Below, piece after piece: positions 57,136 to 64,000 of a stretch of DNA of 64,000 bases. Made by a program: the position numbers and the translations under genes. How positions within the stretch are numbered: the stretch's first letter is position 1; each line of letters starts with the position of its first letter. The stretch comes from Methylocapsa aurea (GTDB taxonomy: Bacteria > Pseudomonadota > Alphaproteobacteria > Rhizobiales > Beijerinckiaceae), in NCBI RefSeq assembly GCF_000746085.1, contig NZ_JQKO01000001.1:496001-560000 (forward strand). Direction: 5' to 3'. Under the pieces are notes generated by a model. That model was not told where the DNA came from. It worked only from the letters and a program-made list of their open reading frames with translations, and did no database searches.

Positions 57136-58710
57136 TTACGCCGCGGCTGTCGCCTTGCGTTGATGGGTAAAGATGAAATCGGCGATCTGCCCCATCGTCT
57201 TGTAGTCGCCCATGCGGAAATTGGCCGGCAGCGGCGGCAGGCCGTAAAGGGTGGCGACGCGCCCGACAATTTCTGTTTGCTTAACGGAGTCGATGCCGAG
57301 TTCCGCCTCGAGCTCTACGGCCTCGCTGAAGACCTCCGGCGGATACTCCATCGCCTCCGCATAGATATTTACCAGCTCGTTGAATAATTGCGCGCGGGAG
57401 AGTCCAATCGCCGCGACGCCATTGGTTGACGCGGCGGGCTTGACCGGATCGCGCGCAAGATCCGACACGCGGGCGGAAGGCGCAGAGTTCTGAGGCTTCT
57501 GCCGTGCAAGAAATTGCGCAAATTCCGCTTTGATTTGCAGAAGCATGAACGGGCTGCGTTCGCGCCAGAACGCTTCGAATTCAGCGGAAGCGTCAATCGA
57601 CTCGGGAGCATTCAACATATTATCCTCCTTAAAATAGGCGACCATTCGCCGAACATTGTCCAATTCATCGCCTGGTCCCAAAAGAGTTGGAAACGCTTTG
57701 ATGTCTTTCGACCGCAAAACGCGAATTACAATCTTGCTGAGAGCATCGAGCGCGCCGCATTCGAAATAAACGGACACGCATTGCCGTTGCAAAAAGCGGA
57801 CGGCGTCGGCGAAGAGCACAGGCGACGCGAGATGACCCGCGAGACAATCGCCGAAAGCGTCGCCATCGCGGTAATAGCGTCCCAGAATTGGCGAATATAC
57901 CGGGCACCGCAGAGGCGATGCCGGATAGGCCGCAACGCGCGCGGCAAAGATTGGGACCACCGGCGCCAAGCCTGGATGGTGGAATCCATAGGGCGATTTC
58001 AGTCGTTGCGCCGATATCTTGCGCTCGGCGCAATAGGCCACGAAGGCGCTCACTTCGCTTTCGGACCCAGAGACAACAGTCTGCTTGTCATGATTTTCGA
58101 CGGCGATCGCGAGCGCCGCCGCGCGCGGACCATCCCGGCGATCGGCGCCCCATTCTTCGAGCATCGCGCGCACATCGGCGGGTCCCTCTAAGATGGCCGC
58201 CATGCATCCCTCTCGCGGCGCCGATGCGGCGAGGCTTTCAACGCGATCGCATACGATTTCGGCGCCGTGCTCGACCGTGTAGACTCCTGCGCAAACCAGC
58301 GCCGCGATCTCGCCGAAGCTATGCCCCATCAACAAATTGGGCTCGACGCCATCTTCAAGAAGAATTTCATGCGCAGCGATGGAGACCGCATAGATGGCCA
58401 GTTGCAGCAACGAAGGATCGGACTCGAGCAGATCCGCTGTTGTGTTGCGTTCATCCCACATCGTCGCGATCATCGATCGTCCAAAGCGGCGGATGGCGAC
58501 AGCCTCGATCGTGGCGAGCGCGCGTTCGACGCCAAGGCAATCAAAGCGCGTTTCCCGCAAGGCCCCAGGATAGAATGCGCCCTGCCCAGGGAACAGAAAC
58601 GCAATCCGTCTTCCGCCCAGGTCTTGCTCCCCAAAGTCATGCTCGCCAAAGTCTTGCTCGGCCAGGTATTGTGCGCCCAAGTCTTGCTCTAAGTCTCGCT
58701 TCGCCGACAT
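57136..58710 (-). CDS. Acyltransferase - acyl carrier protein fusion
   Basis: 524 residues. Residues 6-31 are pentapeptide repeats (EQDLG, AQYLA, EQDFG, EHDFG, EQDLG). AT, about 34-350: FLFPGQGAFYPG, nucleophile Ser131 in LLMGHSFGEIAAL, His in YGFHHPG. ACP, about 435-515: phosphopantetheine Ser475 in ELGIDSVKQTEIVGRVA, close to the LGIDSIK motif of PUFA-synthase carriers. It loads extender units and carries the chain for the KS protein 83 bp downstream. One ACP only, against the tandem ACPs of marine PUFA synthases. First gene of the operon. Confidence 0.93.
   Translation of the reverse strand: MSAKRDLEQDLGAQYLAEQDFGEHDFGEQDLGGRRIAFLFPGQGAFYPGALRETRFDCLGVERALATIEAVAIRRFGRSMIATMWDERNTTADLLESDPSLLQLAIYAVSIAAHEILLEDGVEPNLLMGHSFGEIAALVCAGVYTVEHGAEIVCDRVESLAASAPREGCMAAILEGPADVRAMLEEWGADRRDGPRAAALAIAVENHDKQTVVSGSESEVSAFVAYCAERKISAQRLKSPYGFHHPGLAPVVPIFAARVAAYPASPLRCPVYSPILGRYYRDGDAFGDCLAGHLASPVLFADAVRFLQRQCVSVYFECGALDALSKIVIRVLRSKDIKAFPTLLGPGDELDNVRRMVAYFKEDNMLNAPESIDASAEFEAFWRERSPFMLLQIKAEFAQFLARQKPQNSAPSARVSDLARDPVKPAASTNGVAAIGLSRAQLFNELVNIYAEAMEYPPEVFSEAVELEAELGIDSVKQTEIVGRVATLYGLPPLPANFRMGDYKTMGQIADFIFTHQRKATAAA
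58620..58694. repeat. 15-bp tandem repeat inside the AT-ACP gene
   Basis: Five units of 15 bp in a row: ggtcttgctccccaa, agtcatgctcgccaa, agtcttgctcggcca, ggtattgtgcgccca, agtcttgctctaagt. They encode the acidic pentapeptides near the N-terminus. A copy-number change would stay in frame. Confidence 0.85.
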
Positions 58711-58835
58711 GCCGATGCTTCCTTGGCTCTGCAGAAGTTAAATTTCAAAACGCTAGTGACGGACGTCAGACAGCCGCGACGCGACATCAACGGAGGCGCC
58801 GTCGTAATTGGTGTTGAATTTTGGTTTAGATCTAA

Positions 58836-58864
58836 CTCCAGCCTAACGAGGTTAGGCGCTGGAG
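58836..58864. promoter_or_regulatory. Inverted repeat upstream of the lipid-synthase operon
   Basis: Arms ctccagcctaac (58836-58847) and gttaggcgctggag (58851-58864), 12 pairs interrupted by a 2-base bulge, around a 3-base loop. It lies about 126 bp before the AT-ACP start. With a loop so short it could be a regulator site or an RNA hairpin in the leader. Confidence 0.45.
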
Positions 58865-59450
58865 AGATAGCTTGCTTTGTCCGAAAATTTTTCCGGTTTG
58901 ATTAAATGAAATCTCAGCCGTTGTTGCACAATGTTGAAGTGACGGCGTTGGACCGCGTGAGCAGTTTCTATACTTAAAAATTGTAACCGCTCTGTGTCCT
59001 TCCGCACGCCAGCGCGCAGCTTTGGACCGGGCCTTCAGCGCCGGGCGCGGTCGGCGACCGCCAAACGCTTGAATTGGCAAGGCTCATAAGGATTGCGGCC
59101 GCAAGGATTGGGCATCACAGCAACATTGCCAAAGCGCCGCGATGCAAAGGCGTCATGTTCGCCGCATTCACGCCAGCGCAACACCACCGGCCTACACTAC
59201 GGACGCCGGCGCCTATTTCCTAAGCCTTTCAATAGGCGTGATTTTGTCAACGCGCGCTTCTGATCGGCGCGCGAACTCCACCGGAGTCTTCTCGTCCTAC
59301 ATCAGAGCCAACGCTACTTCCGCGTTGACAGATGGGCTAAGGCGCCAGCATCGACATCGGGTCGTCCGATCAGCGGCCATTTTGCCAACGCCAAAAGCAA
59401 CGCCTGTTGCGGCATTGACAAAAATATGTAGTGCCTTTCTGTGGTGCGTG

Positions 59451-59543
59451 TAGAGCGCTTTCTGATTCAACCGAAAGCCAGCGCTACGTCTTATCTCATT
59501 GCATTCTCCAGCGGACCCATAGCCGCTTCGCTCGAAGCGATCT
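59451..59543. repeat. Family A repeat, decayed copy A6
   Basis: tagagcgctttctgattcaa opens it and cgcttcgctcgaagcgatct closes it, as in A1 and A5, but the middle has diverged and the internal hairpin is partly lost. Confidence 0.6.
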
Positions 59544-59796
59544 GAGGGCGGCTCTTCATTTGGCTCGCTCCATCGTGCGACGACACAAAAGTGACAAATA
59601 ATATTTGATGACATATTATATCCGCTGATTGGACATAATGTCAATGCTGGAAGCTAATGCTCGGCTGGTGAGGGGGCGATCTGCAGGCGAAGCCACGCAT
59701 TCTGGCTGCCTGGAAGGAGTCGACGTCAAGTCGGACCGCCCGGGGAGAATGCCGTCCCGAGGGCATTTCCAGAAAAGTTAATCGACGTTTTCGATC

Positions 59797-59870
59797 AGAG
59801 AATGCTTCAACTCATTGAATCTAAGCGACGCCCGTCTGATCAGATGAATCTTTCCAATCGGGAAGCTCTT
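59797..59870. repeat. Family C repeat, partial copy C3
   Basis: Matches the tail of C1 and C2 (agaatgcttcaactcattga, then tctgatcagatgaatctttc and caatcgggaagctctt). The large palindrome is missing. Confidence 0.65.
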
Positions 59871-60049
59871 TTGAAGACGATCGGCGGCAGCTTTGCTCGA
59901 TGGAAGCGAATTTCACCCAATCATCTCCGAGATTTCAGGCTACGGGTCTGCATCTTGACGTTTTGCAATGCCGCCAACGCTGATCGCGATTGCAAACCCT
60001 GCCAATCGCCGGGCAAAATCGTCCGAATGAGCGAGGCGCGTCTCGAGCC

Positions 60050-61216
60050 TCACCCGAAGCCGTTCATCGCTTTCAGCGCCGCCGCCGCCGCCGCATAGCC
60101 GCCGCGGGCGCCATCGATGAAGTGGAGATGGTCGCTATCTGCGGGCGAGGGCGTGTAGCAGGTCATCACCGCGGCGTCCTGGCGGTGCAGGCCATAATAG
60201 ACCGTTCCCGCCGACGCCGCGACCTGGAGCCGCCGCTCAATCGCTTCAGCAAGCTCCGGCGCACAATCAAGAATCATGCGGAGACCGTCGGCGAATTTGC
60301 GGAAATCCGAATTCTCGATCACTTGCCGCATATAGGTTGCGGGCGTGAAGCGGCCGACGCGAATTCCATAGCGCAAGACCAGGTAGTAAAGGAGCGTGCG
60401 CGCGAGGACGGCTCCATGCCGTGCGAACAGCGGCAAACGGGCGTTGCGCGTTGCGCGCGCCTCGAGTTCCGACCCCGCCGAGGGCCAACGCATCCATGGT
60501 CCGCCGGGCGGGATAGGCCTCGACATATCCGGGGTCCTTGCGACGATCGCGACAATGTCCTCGATCGCGGCGCGGAAGGCGTCCGGGTCGGCGCCGCCGG
60601 CTGGAACGATCACCAGCGAAAGGATCAACCCGCGTGCGGCCGGCATTTCTTCGAACCGGCAGGAGAGGCCCGTGAGGTCAGGACGAACTCCGGGCGACGC
60701 CGGCTGAACCGCGAACCGGCCGCGCTTCATGGCGGCGTCCACCCATTCCAATCCGCCCCCGGAAAACATGGCGTAGGATACGTTTGGCGATGGCGCGAAG
60801 CGAGCTACGCGCACGTCGACGCCGTGCGCGCGCAGGCGTGCGACCGGCGCCAGCGCAATCCTCATAATGAGGCCGAGCTCATCCCGCACCCATGCCGCAG
60901 TGGCGGCGAGCGCATCGCGCACGCGGGCAAGATCCTTAGGCGGCGTCGCGAAACTCGCGCCATCGCCGCCGAATACGTAGGGGAAGTCGCGACCCTCCAG
61001 CGCATTCTTGACCGCCGCGATGACAGCGGCGCCGGCCATGTTCACTGCCTTGTAGTGATTTTCGGCAATCGCCTTGGTTGACTGTACGACATCGGCGGCG
61101 CCGATTGTCCAACTATCGGGCAATGGCTTATAGAGCGCCGGCTCCATCACACTGCCAAAGCCGTCGAAGACCGGTATGCTCGCGTAGAAGAGATCGCCGT
61201 CGGTGCTCTCGCTCAC
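60050..61216 (-). CDS. DUF3095 family protein, cyclase-like fold
   Basis: About 388 residues from GTG 61216 (SESTDGDLFYASIPVFDGFG); a TTG at 61324 is in frame but adds unconserved low-complexity sequence. Family landmarks: ALYKPLPDSWTIGAADVVQS, TKAIAENHYKAVNMAGAAVI, FPYVFGGDGASFATP, VARFAPSPNVSYAMFSGGGL, RPDLTGLSCRFEEM. The AADVVQSTKA and GGDG segments resemble metal and nucleotide sites of class III cyclases/GGDEF relatives. Activity unknown. Monocistronic. Confidence 0.85.
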   Translation of the reverse strand: MSESTDGDLFYASIPVFDGFGSVMEPALYKPLPDSWTIGAADVVQSTKAIAENHYKAVNMAGAAVIAAVKNALEGRDFPYVFGGDGASFATPPKDLARVRDALAATAAWVRDELGLIMRIALAPVARLRAHGVDVRVARFAPSPNVSYAMFSGGGLEWVDAAMKRGRFAVQPASPGVRPDLTGLSCRFEEMPAARGLILSLVIVPAGGADPDAFRAAIEDIVAIVARTPDMSRPIPPGGPWMRWPSAGSELEARATRNARLPLFARHGAVLARTLLYYLVLRYGIRVGRFTPATYMRQVIENSDFRKFADGLRMILDCAPELAEAIERRLQVAASAGTVYYGLHRQDAAVMTCYTPSPADSDHLHFIDGARGGYAAAAAALKAMNGFG

Positions 61217-61374
61217 TTCGGTTTCACTTGCGAGTTCGCTTGTAAGTTCACTTGCATGGCGGCCCCGCCGGATCGAATTTCCGCGCCCTTTGGGCGCGCG
61301 AGACGGCCAATTTATTGTCGCCAATCCTAGCCGAAGACCGCGTCGCCAGCAACCATGCCGAGGCGTCGGACGAC

Positions 61375-61478
61375 TAGAGCGCTTTCAGTTTCAGAGGAAA
61401 CAGAAAGGAGCTCTAGATCTTCGTTTTGTCGCATTTTCTTAACGCGAACCGGCATCCACTTCGCTCGAAAATGCTCTA
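61375..61478. repeat. Family A dispersed palindromic repeat, copy A5
   Basis: Near-identical to A1: tagagcgctttcagtttcag, aggagctctagatcttcg, cgcattttcttaacgcgaac, ccacttcgctcgaaaatgct. Lies between the ATP-grasp gene and the DUF3095 gene. Confidence 0.88.
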
Positions 61479-61565
61479 AACGAACCTTTTCGGAGGGCGC
61501 GCGGCCGTGCGATCATCGATCGCTTGGCGAAGACATCAGCCGCGGCGAAAAGATGCGCAGACAGA

Positions 61566-63110
61566 TCATCCTTGCGACGCCTGCTCGCGATCAAGCACGG
61601 CGACGGTCTCCCGATAAAGCCGGTCCGCATCGCCATGCGAAGGCCCGACGCAAACGACGCCAAGTTTGCCAAACTCCGACAGCGCCCCGATCAGATGAAA
61701 GACCACGCCCTGTTGCGTCGCGCCGTTGAAATGCAGCCCGTTGACCACCGCAATATCGAGAAGATCGGTTGGCGTCAGCCCGCGGTAGCCCGGCGCCTCC
61801 AGATTATCGGACGCGTAATAGCAGCACGGCGCGCCGGAGGGCGCGCGGAACTCTCCGCTTACGGCGTCATAATGCCCATCGGTGAGGAACTGGAGCATCA
61901 TGAAGGGATGGGTTGTCCCGCCCTTGCGCAGATTGATTTCTATGGCGCGATGGCGCCATAGAGCGCCATCCCACACCGATAGGAAGTCGATGCCGAACCG
62001 TCCCAAGACGCCGCGATCCCGCAAGATCCTTGCGGCTTTCATTCCTTCGTCTTGGATCGCCAGCCGATAAGAATCGTCGGCCGGGAAGCGGCACCCAAGA
62101 AACACCTGATTGGAGCGTCCTCCGAGCACCTGATCATGCGTTGAAACCGCCTCGATCTGGCCGAGCGGATCGATCCGGTATTGCGCCGAGGGCGATCGCT
62201 TCTCGGAGCCCTCGATAAATTCCTCCACGATCGCGCCCATTTCGCGGATCTTGGCGCCATAAAGCTCAAAGGACATGTCGCGGGCTTCAAAGGCGAGCGC
62301 GGGAAGCCTCGCTTTGATCCAGCTCTCGAGGCCTCCGCGCTCAGGCGCGCCTTCAAAGGCGAAGACCGCGTTGCCTTCCCCCGAAAATCCCTCATTGAGC
62401 TTGACGATGGCTCTTCGCAGACTTGCATCGCGCCGCTTCAATTCGACGAGGGCTGCGGCGACGTCGTCGGCGTCCGAAAGGTTCTCGACGCCAACAGGGA
62501 GCAGCGCGCCGGCCTCGCGAAGGATTGCTCGCCCCCCGCTTTTCGACCCAAGCGGCAGCAGGGCCGGATCGCATCCATAGATCGGAAGGCTCAATCGCAC
62601 CGCCAGCGTGCGTTCCAGCGGCGATACATTGAAGCAGGACATATGCGCGCTCGCGGGCGCGCCGATGGCGTCGCGGAGACGCGCCACCAATCGCGGACGC
62701 GCCAAAATTTTCGCGGCGAGAGGCTTCGGCGTCGAATCGAAACAGGACAAAAGCGTCAGGCGCTGGCGGGCATGGGTCGCCGGGACGCCGGGGAGAAGAT
62801 GAAGATAATAGTCGATGATATCGTCCGACACCGGCTGGCTGGTGACATAGACGATCCGAGTCCTCGGCAATTTCAGCAGCATCAGCATGCACAGCATGCG
62901 TTCTTCGTAATGATGCGCGCCGCTCACCCGCGCCATCACATCCGGATCGAGGCTCAAGCTCGGAATTATGACGACAGTGCGGGACGCGGCCGGGTCTGGA
63001 AAAAGCTTGCGAAACAAGTCCGGCAGCCGAGACTGCACCTCCCGAAAAGCCGCGAGTTCGGCTGCCGATCCTGGTTCAGGCGCGGCGAGGAATGGCTCAG
63101 CCTCGTTCAT
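61566..63110 (-). CDS. ATP-grasp ligase related to peptide ligase PGM1
   Basis: 514 residues. N-terminal part: VVIIPSLSLDPDVMARVSGA, HHYEERMLCMLMLLKLPRTR, TSQPVSDDIIDYYLHLLPGV, a pattern shared with PGM1-related ligases. ATP-grasp core: lid/Lys region AIVKLNEGFSGEGNAVF, VEEFIEGSEKRSPSAQYR, and the metal-binding end FGIDFLSVWDGALWRHRAIE followed by INLRKGGTTHPFM. PGM1 joins peptides to a carboxylate in pheganomycin synthesis; the substrate here is unknown. Not in an obvious operon with biosynthetic genes. Confidence 0.85.
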   Translation of the reverse strand: MNEAEPFLAAPEPGSAAELAAFREVQSRLPDLFRKLFPDPAASRTVVIIPSLSLDPDVMARVSGAHHYEERMLCMLMLLKLPRTRIVYVTSQPVSDDIIDYYLHLLPGVPATHARQRLTLLSCFDSTPKPLAAKILARPRLVARLRDAIGAPASAHMSCFNVSPLERTLAVRLSLPIYGCDPALLPLGSKSGGRAILREAGALLPVGVENLSDADDVAAALVELKRRDASLRRAIVKLNEGFSGEGNAVFAFEGAPERGGLESWIKARLPALAFEARDMSFELYGAKIREMGAIVEEFIEGSEKRSPSAQYRIDPLGQIEAVSTHDQVLGGRSNQVFLGCRFPADDSYRLAIQDEGMKAARILRDRGVLGRFGIDFLSVWDGALWRHRAIEINLRKGGTTHPFMMLQFLTDGHYDAVSGEFRAPSGAPCCYYASDNLEAPGYRGLTPTDLLDIAVVNGLHFNGATQQGVVFHLIGALSEFGKLGVVCVGPSHGDADRLYRETVAVLDREQASQG

Positions 63111-63434
63111 GGCCCGCGCTCCCGATCCGCCGCCAGCGCTGCCTTCCGGCTCGGCCCACCCCTTAGAGCATGTTCTTATGAGACATCGGATATATCCGAT
63201 GTCTCATAAGAACATGCTCTAACTCATTGACTCTAAAAGATTCCTTCCCAATTAGATGAACTCATCTGATCGGGAAGCCCTTTAGCGCGCTAGAAGAAAA
63301 ACAATATCCAATTCAATTCGTTCCTCCCAGAGATCGATGCGAAAGCTGAAATTTGGATCCCGGCCAAAGCCAGAGCGCGTTGGCTTCGCGATCCTGACTT
63401 GGATCCTGCCCGCCCATTCCGAGCGCGTTTTTCG
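63111..63434. other. Intergenic region with repeat C2
   Basis: About 324 bp. Besides the family C repeat it holds no convincing gene; direct gatcctgactt/ggatcctgccc-type echoes near 63390-63412 look fortuitous. Confidence 0.5.
63163..63285. repeat. Family C palindromic repeat, copy C2
   Basis: A perfect 60-bp palindrome (63163-63222; half-site ttagagcatgttcttatgag then acatcggata) with the same tail as C1 (tctaactcattgactctaa, then agatgaactcatctgatcgg and gaagccctttag). Upstream of the ATP-grasp gene. Confidence 0.92.
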
Positions 63435-63905
63435 CTAGCCTTCTGGGCCGCCGGCGTCGAGGATCCAGGTGCGATCGCAGAATGCGACATAGAGCCGTTC
63501 CTGGCCAAGGGCGGCGCCGAGTTCGACCGCGAGTTCGTTCAGCATCGCCTCGATGGCCTCATCTGGCAAATGTCCGAGATAGGCGTGCACCGCCTCGCCG
63601 GTGAAAATAGCCACCGGTTCGCGATCGGATCCGGCCGTGCCGTCGGGACGGGGCCAAGCGTAGGTCACCTCGGCGCGCGCGAACATGCCGGAAAGAGCGG
63701 GCAGCCCCGCTCCAACCCGGCGGCTCATCCAGGCTCGCGCGGTGCGAACGGCCTCGGAGACGTCGTAAACCCGCCCCTCCGTGTCCCAGCCCTCGCGAAG
63801 GCCGACCGTAATCCTGAAATCCCGGCGCGGTCCCTCGGAGCCTGGGACGATGGCATAGTCCTCTCGCCTGGGCGCGGCGGCGCGCCGGGCAACGCCTTCG
63901 CTCAC
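63435..63905 (-). CDS. Hypothetical protein, unknown family
   Basis: About 156 residues from GTG 63905 (ggggatg at six bases); a TTG at 63950 would add 15 residues. Segments: RREDYAIVPGSEGPRRDFRI, TVGLREGWDTEGRVYDVSEA, GEAVHAYLGHLPDEAIEAML, ALGQERLYVAFCDRTWILD. No signal peptide or membrane helix. I do not recognise the family. Divergent from the gene starting at 63962. Confidence 0.6.
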   Translation of the reverse strand: MSEGVARRAAAPRREDYAIVPGSEGPRRDFRITVGLREGWDTEGRVYDVSEAVRTARAWMSRRVGAGLPALSGMFARAEVTYAWPRPDGTAGSDREPVAIFTGEAVHAYLGHLPDEAIEAMLNELAVELGAALGQERLYVAFCDRTWILDAGGPEG

Positions 63906-63961
63906 TTTCGCATCCCCGTTGTTCGGGCGCGCAGAACCGCCCTCATTCAAAGGAATGAAAC

Positions 63962-64000
63962 ATGTCGGAATCGAAAAAAGCGAGCAACATTTTTGAGGAT
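63962..64000 (+). CDS. Start of a gene cut by the right window edge
   Basis: ATG 63962 with aaagga ten bases ahead opens a frame MSESKKASNIFED that runs to the edge. Thirteen codons are too few to assign it. Shares a 56-bp divergent promoter region with the preceding gene. Confidence 0.45.
   Translation, partial: MSESKKASNIFED

Larger units (their letters stand above)
58711..60049. other. Gene-poor region upstream of the lipid-synthase operon
   Basis: About 1.34 kb without a convincing gene on either strand; open frames here are short and span repeats. It holds the inverted repeat at 58836-58864, a decayed family A repeat (59451-59543) and a partial family C tail (59797-59870). The operon promoter should lie in its left part. 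No RNA gene recognised. Confidence 0.55.

Noticed and set aside
59297-59644. 115-codon minus-strand frame in the gap upstream of the lipid operon
   Set aside because: Runs through decayed repeat A6 and has no conserved segment.

Overview
The window is GC-rich alphaproteobacterial chromosome. Several traits point to Rhizobiales, most likely a Beijerinckiaceae or Methylobacterium relative; this placement is inferred from gene content only. The traits are a pyruvate dehydrogenase E1-beta with its own lipoyl domain, a fused NuoE/NuoF-type formate dehydrogenase beta subunit followed by fdhD and mobA, an rsfS-rlmH-envC-ctpA row, a HAD-ribF pair, and dispersed palindromic repeats that end in GCTCTA.

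Layout. 0-8 kb, minus strand: pyruvate dehydrogenase genes pdhA-pdhB-pdhC-lpdA (lpdA cut by the window edge), ftsB, an SLC13/ArsB-type transporter and enolase. 8-18 kb: lytic transglycosylase, HdeA-like protein, rplS, a tandem pair of membrane-anchored paralogues, a DUF6481 protein, an alpha/beta hydrolase, a glycosyltransferase, infC (AUU start) and a 547-residue orphan. 17.5-22.3 kb, minus: rsfS, rlmH, envC, ctpA, then rppH. 22.7-23.9 kb: an AT-richer cytochrome b561/DUF3611-like fusion that looks acquired. 24-29 kb: Hsp70-like chaperone, rpsA, a divergent YpsA-type protein and small genes. 28.8-34.8 kb, minus: NAD-linked, molybdenum-type formate dehydrogenase (fdsB, fdsA) with its sulfurtransferase FdhD and the cofactor gene mobA. 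35-40.5 kb: outer-membrane protein, HAD hydrolase, ribF, leuA behind a candidate leucine-rich leader peptide, and tRNA-Lys(CUU). 40.8-41.6 kb: a dehydrogenase remnant and a flavin reductase.

The standout is 41.9-58.7 kb, eight same-strand genes with short gaps or overlaps. In transcription order they are: AT-ACP; a FabL-like enoyl reductase fused to KS, an inactive KS (chain-length-factor type), KR and DH; a cytochrome P450 fused to KR and an inactive DH-like fold; a flavin monooxygenase; a DUF4345 membrane protein; and a DevBCA-like ABC exporter (permease, ATPase, HlyD-type adaptor). Together they hold the parts of an iterative lipid synthase of the PUFA/heterocyst-glycolipid type, two oxygenases to decorate the chain, and a pump to export it. 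The product cannot be told from sequence.

59-64 kb: a gene-poor stretch, a DUF3095 cyclase-like protein, a PGM1-like ATP-grasp ligase, an unknown protein and the first codons of a further gene.

Three families of short palindromic repeats (A about 100 bp, B about 130 bp, C about 120 bp) are scattered between genes. In three places (pdhC, ctpA, the exporter adaptor gene) the repeat end itself supplies the TAG stop codon.
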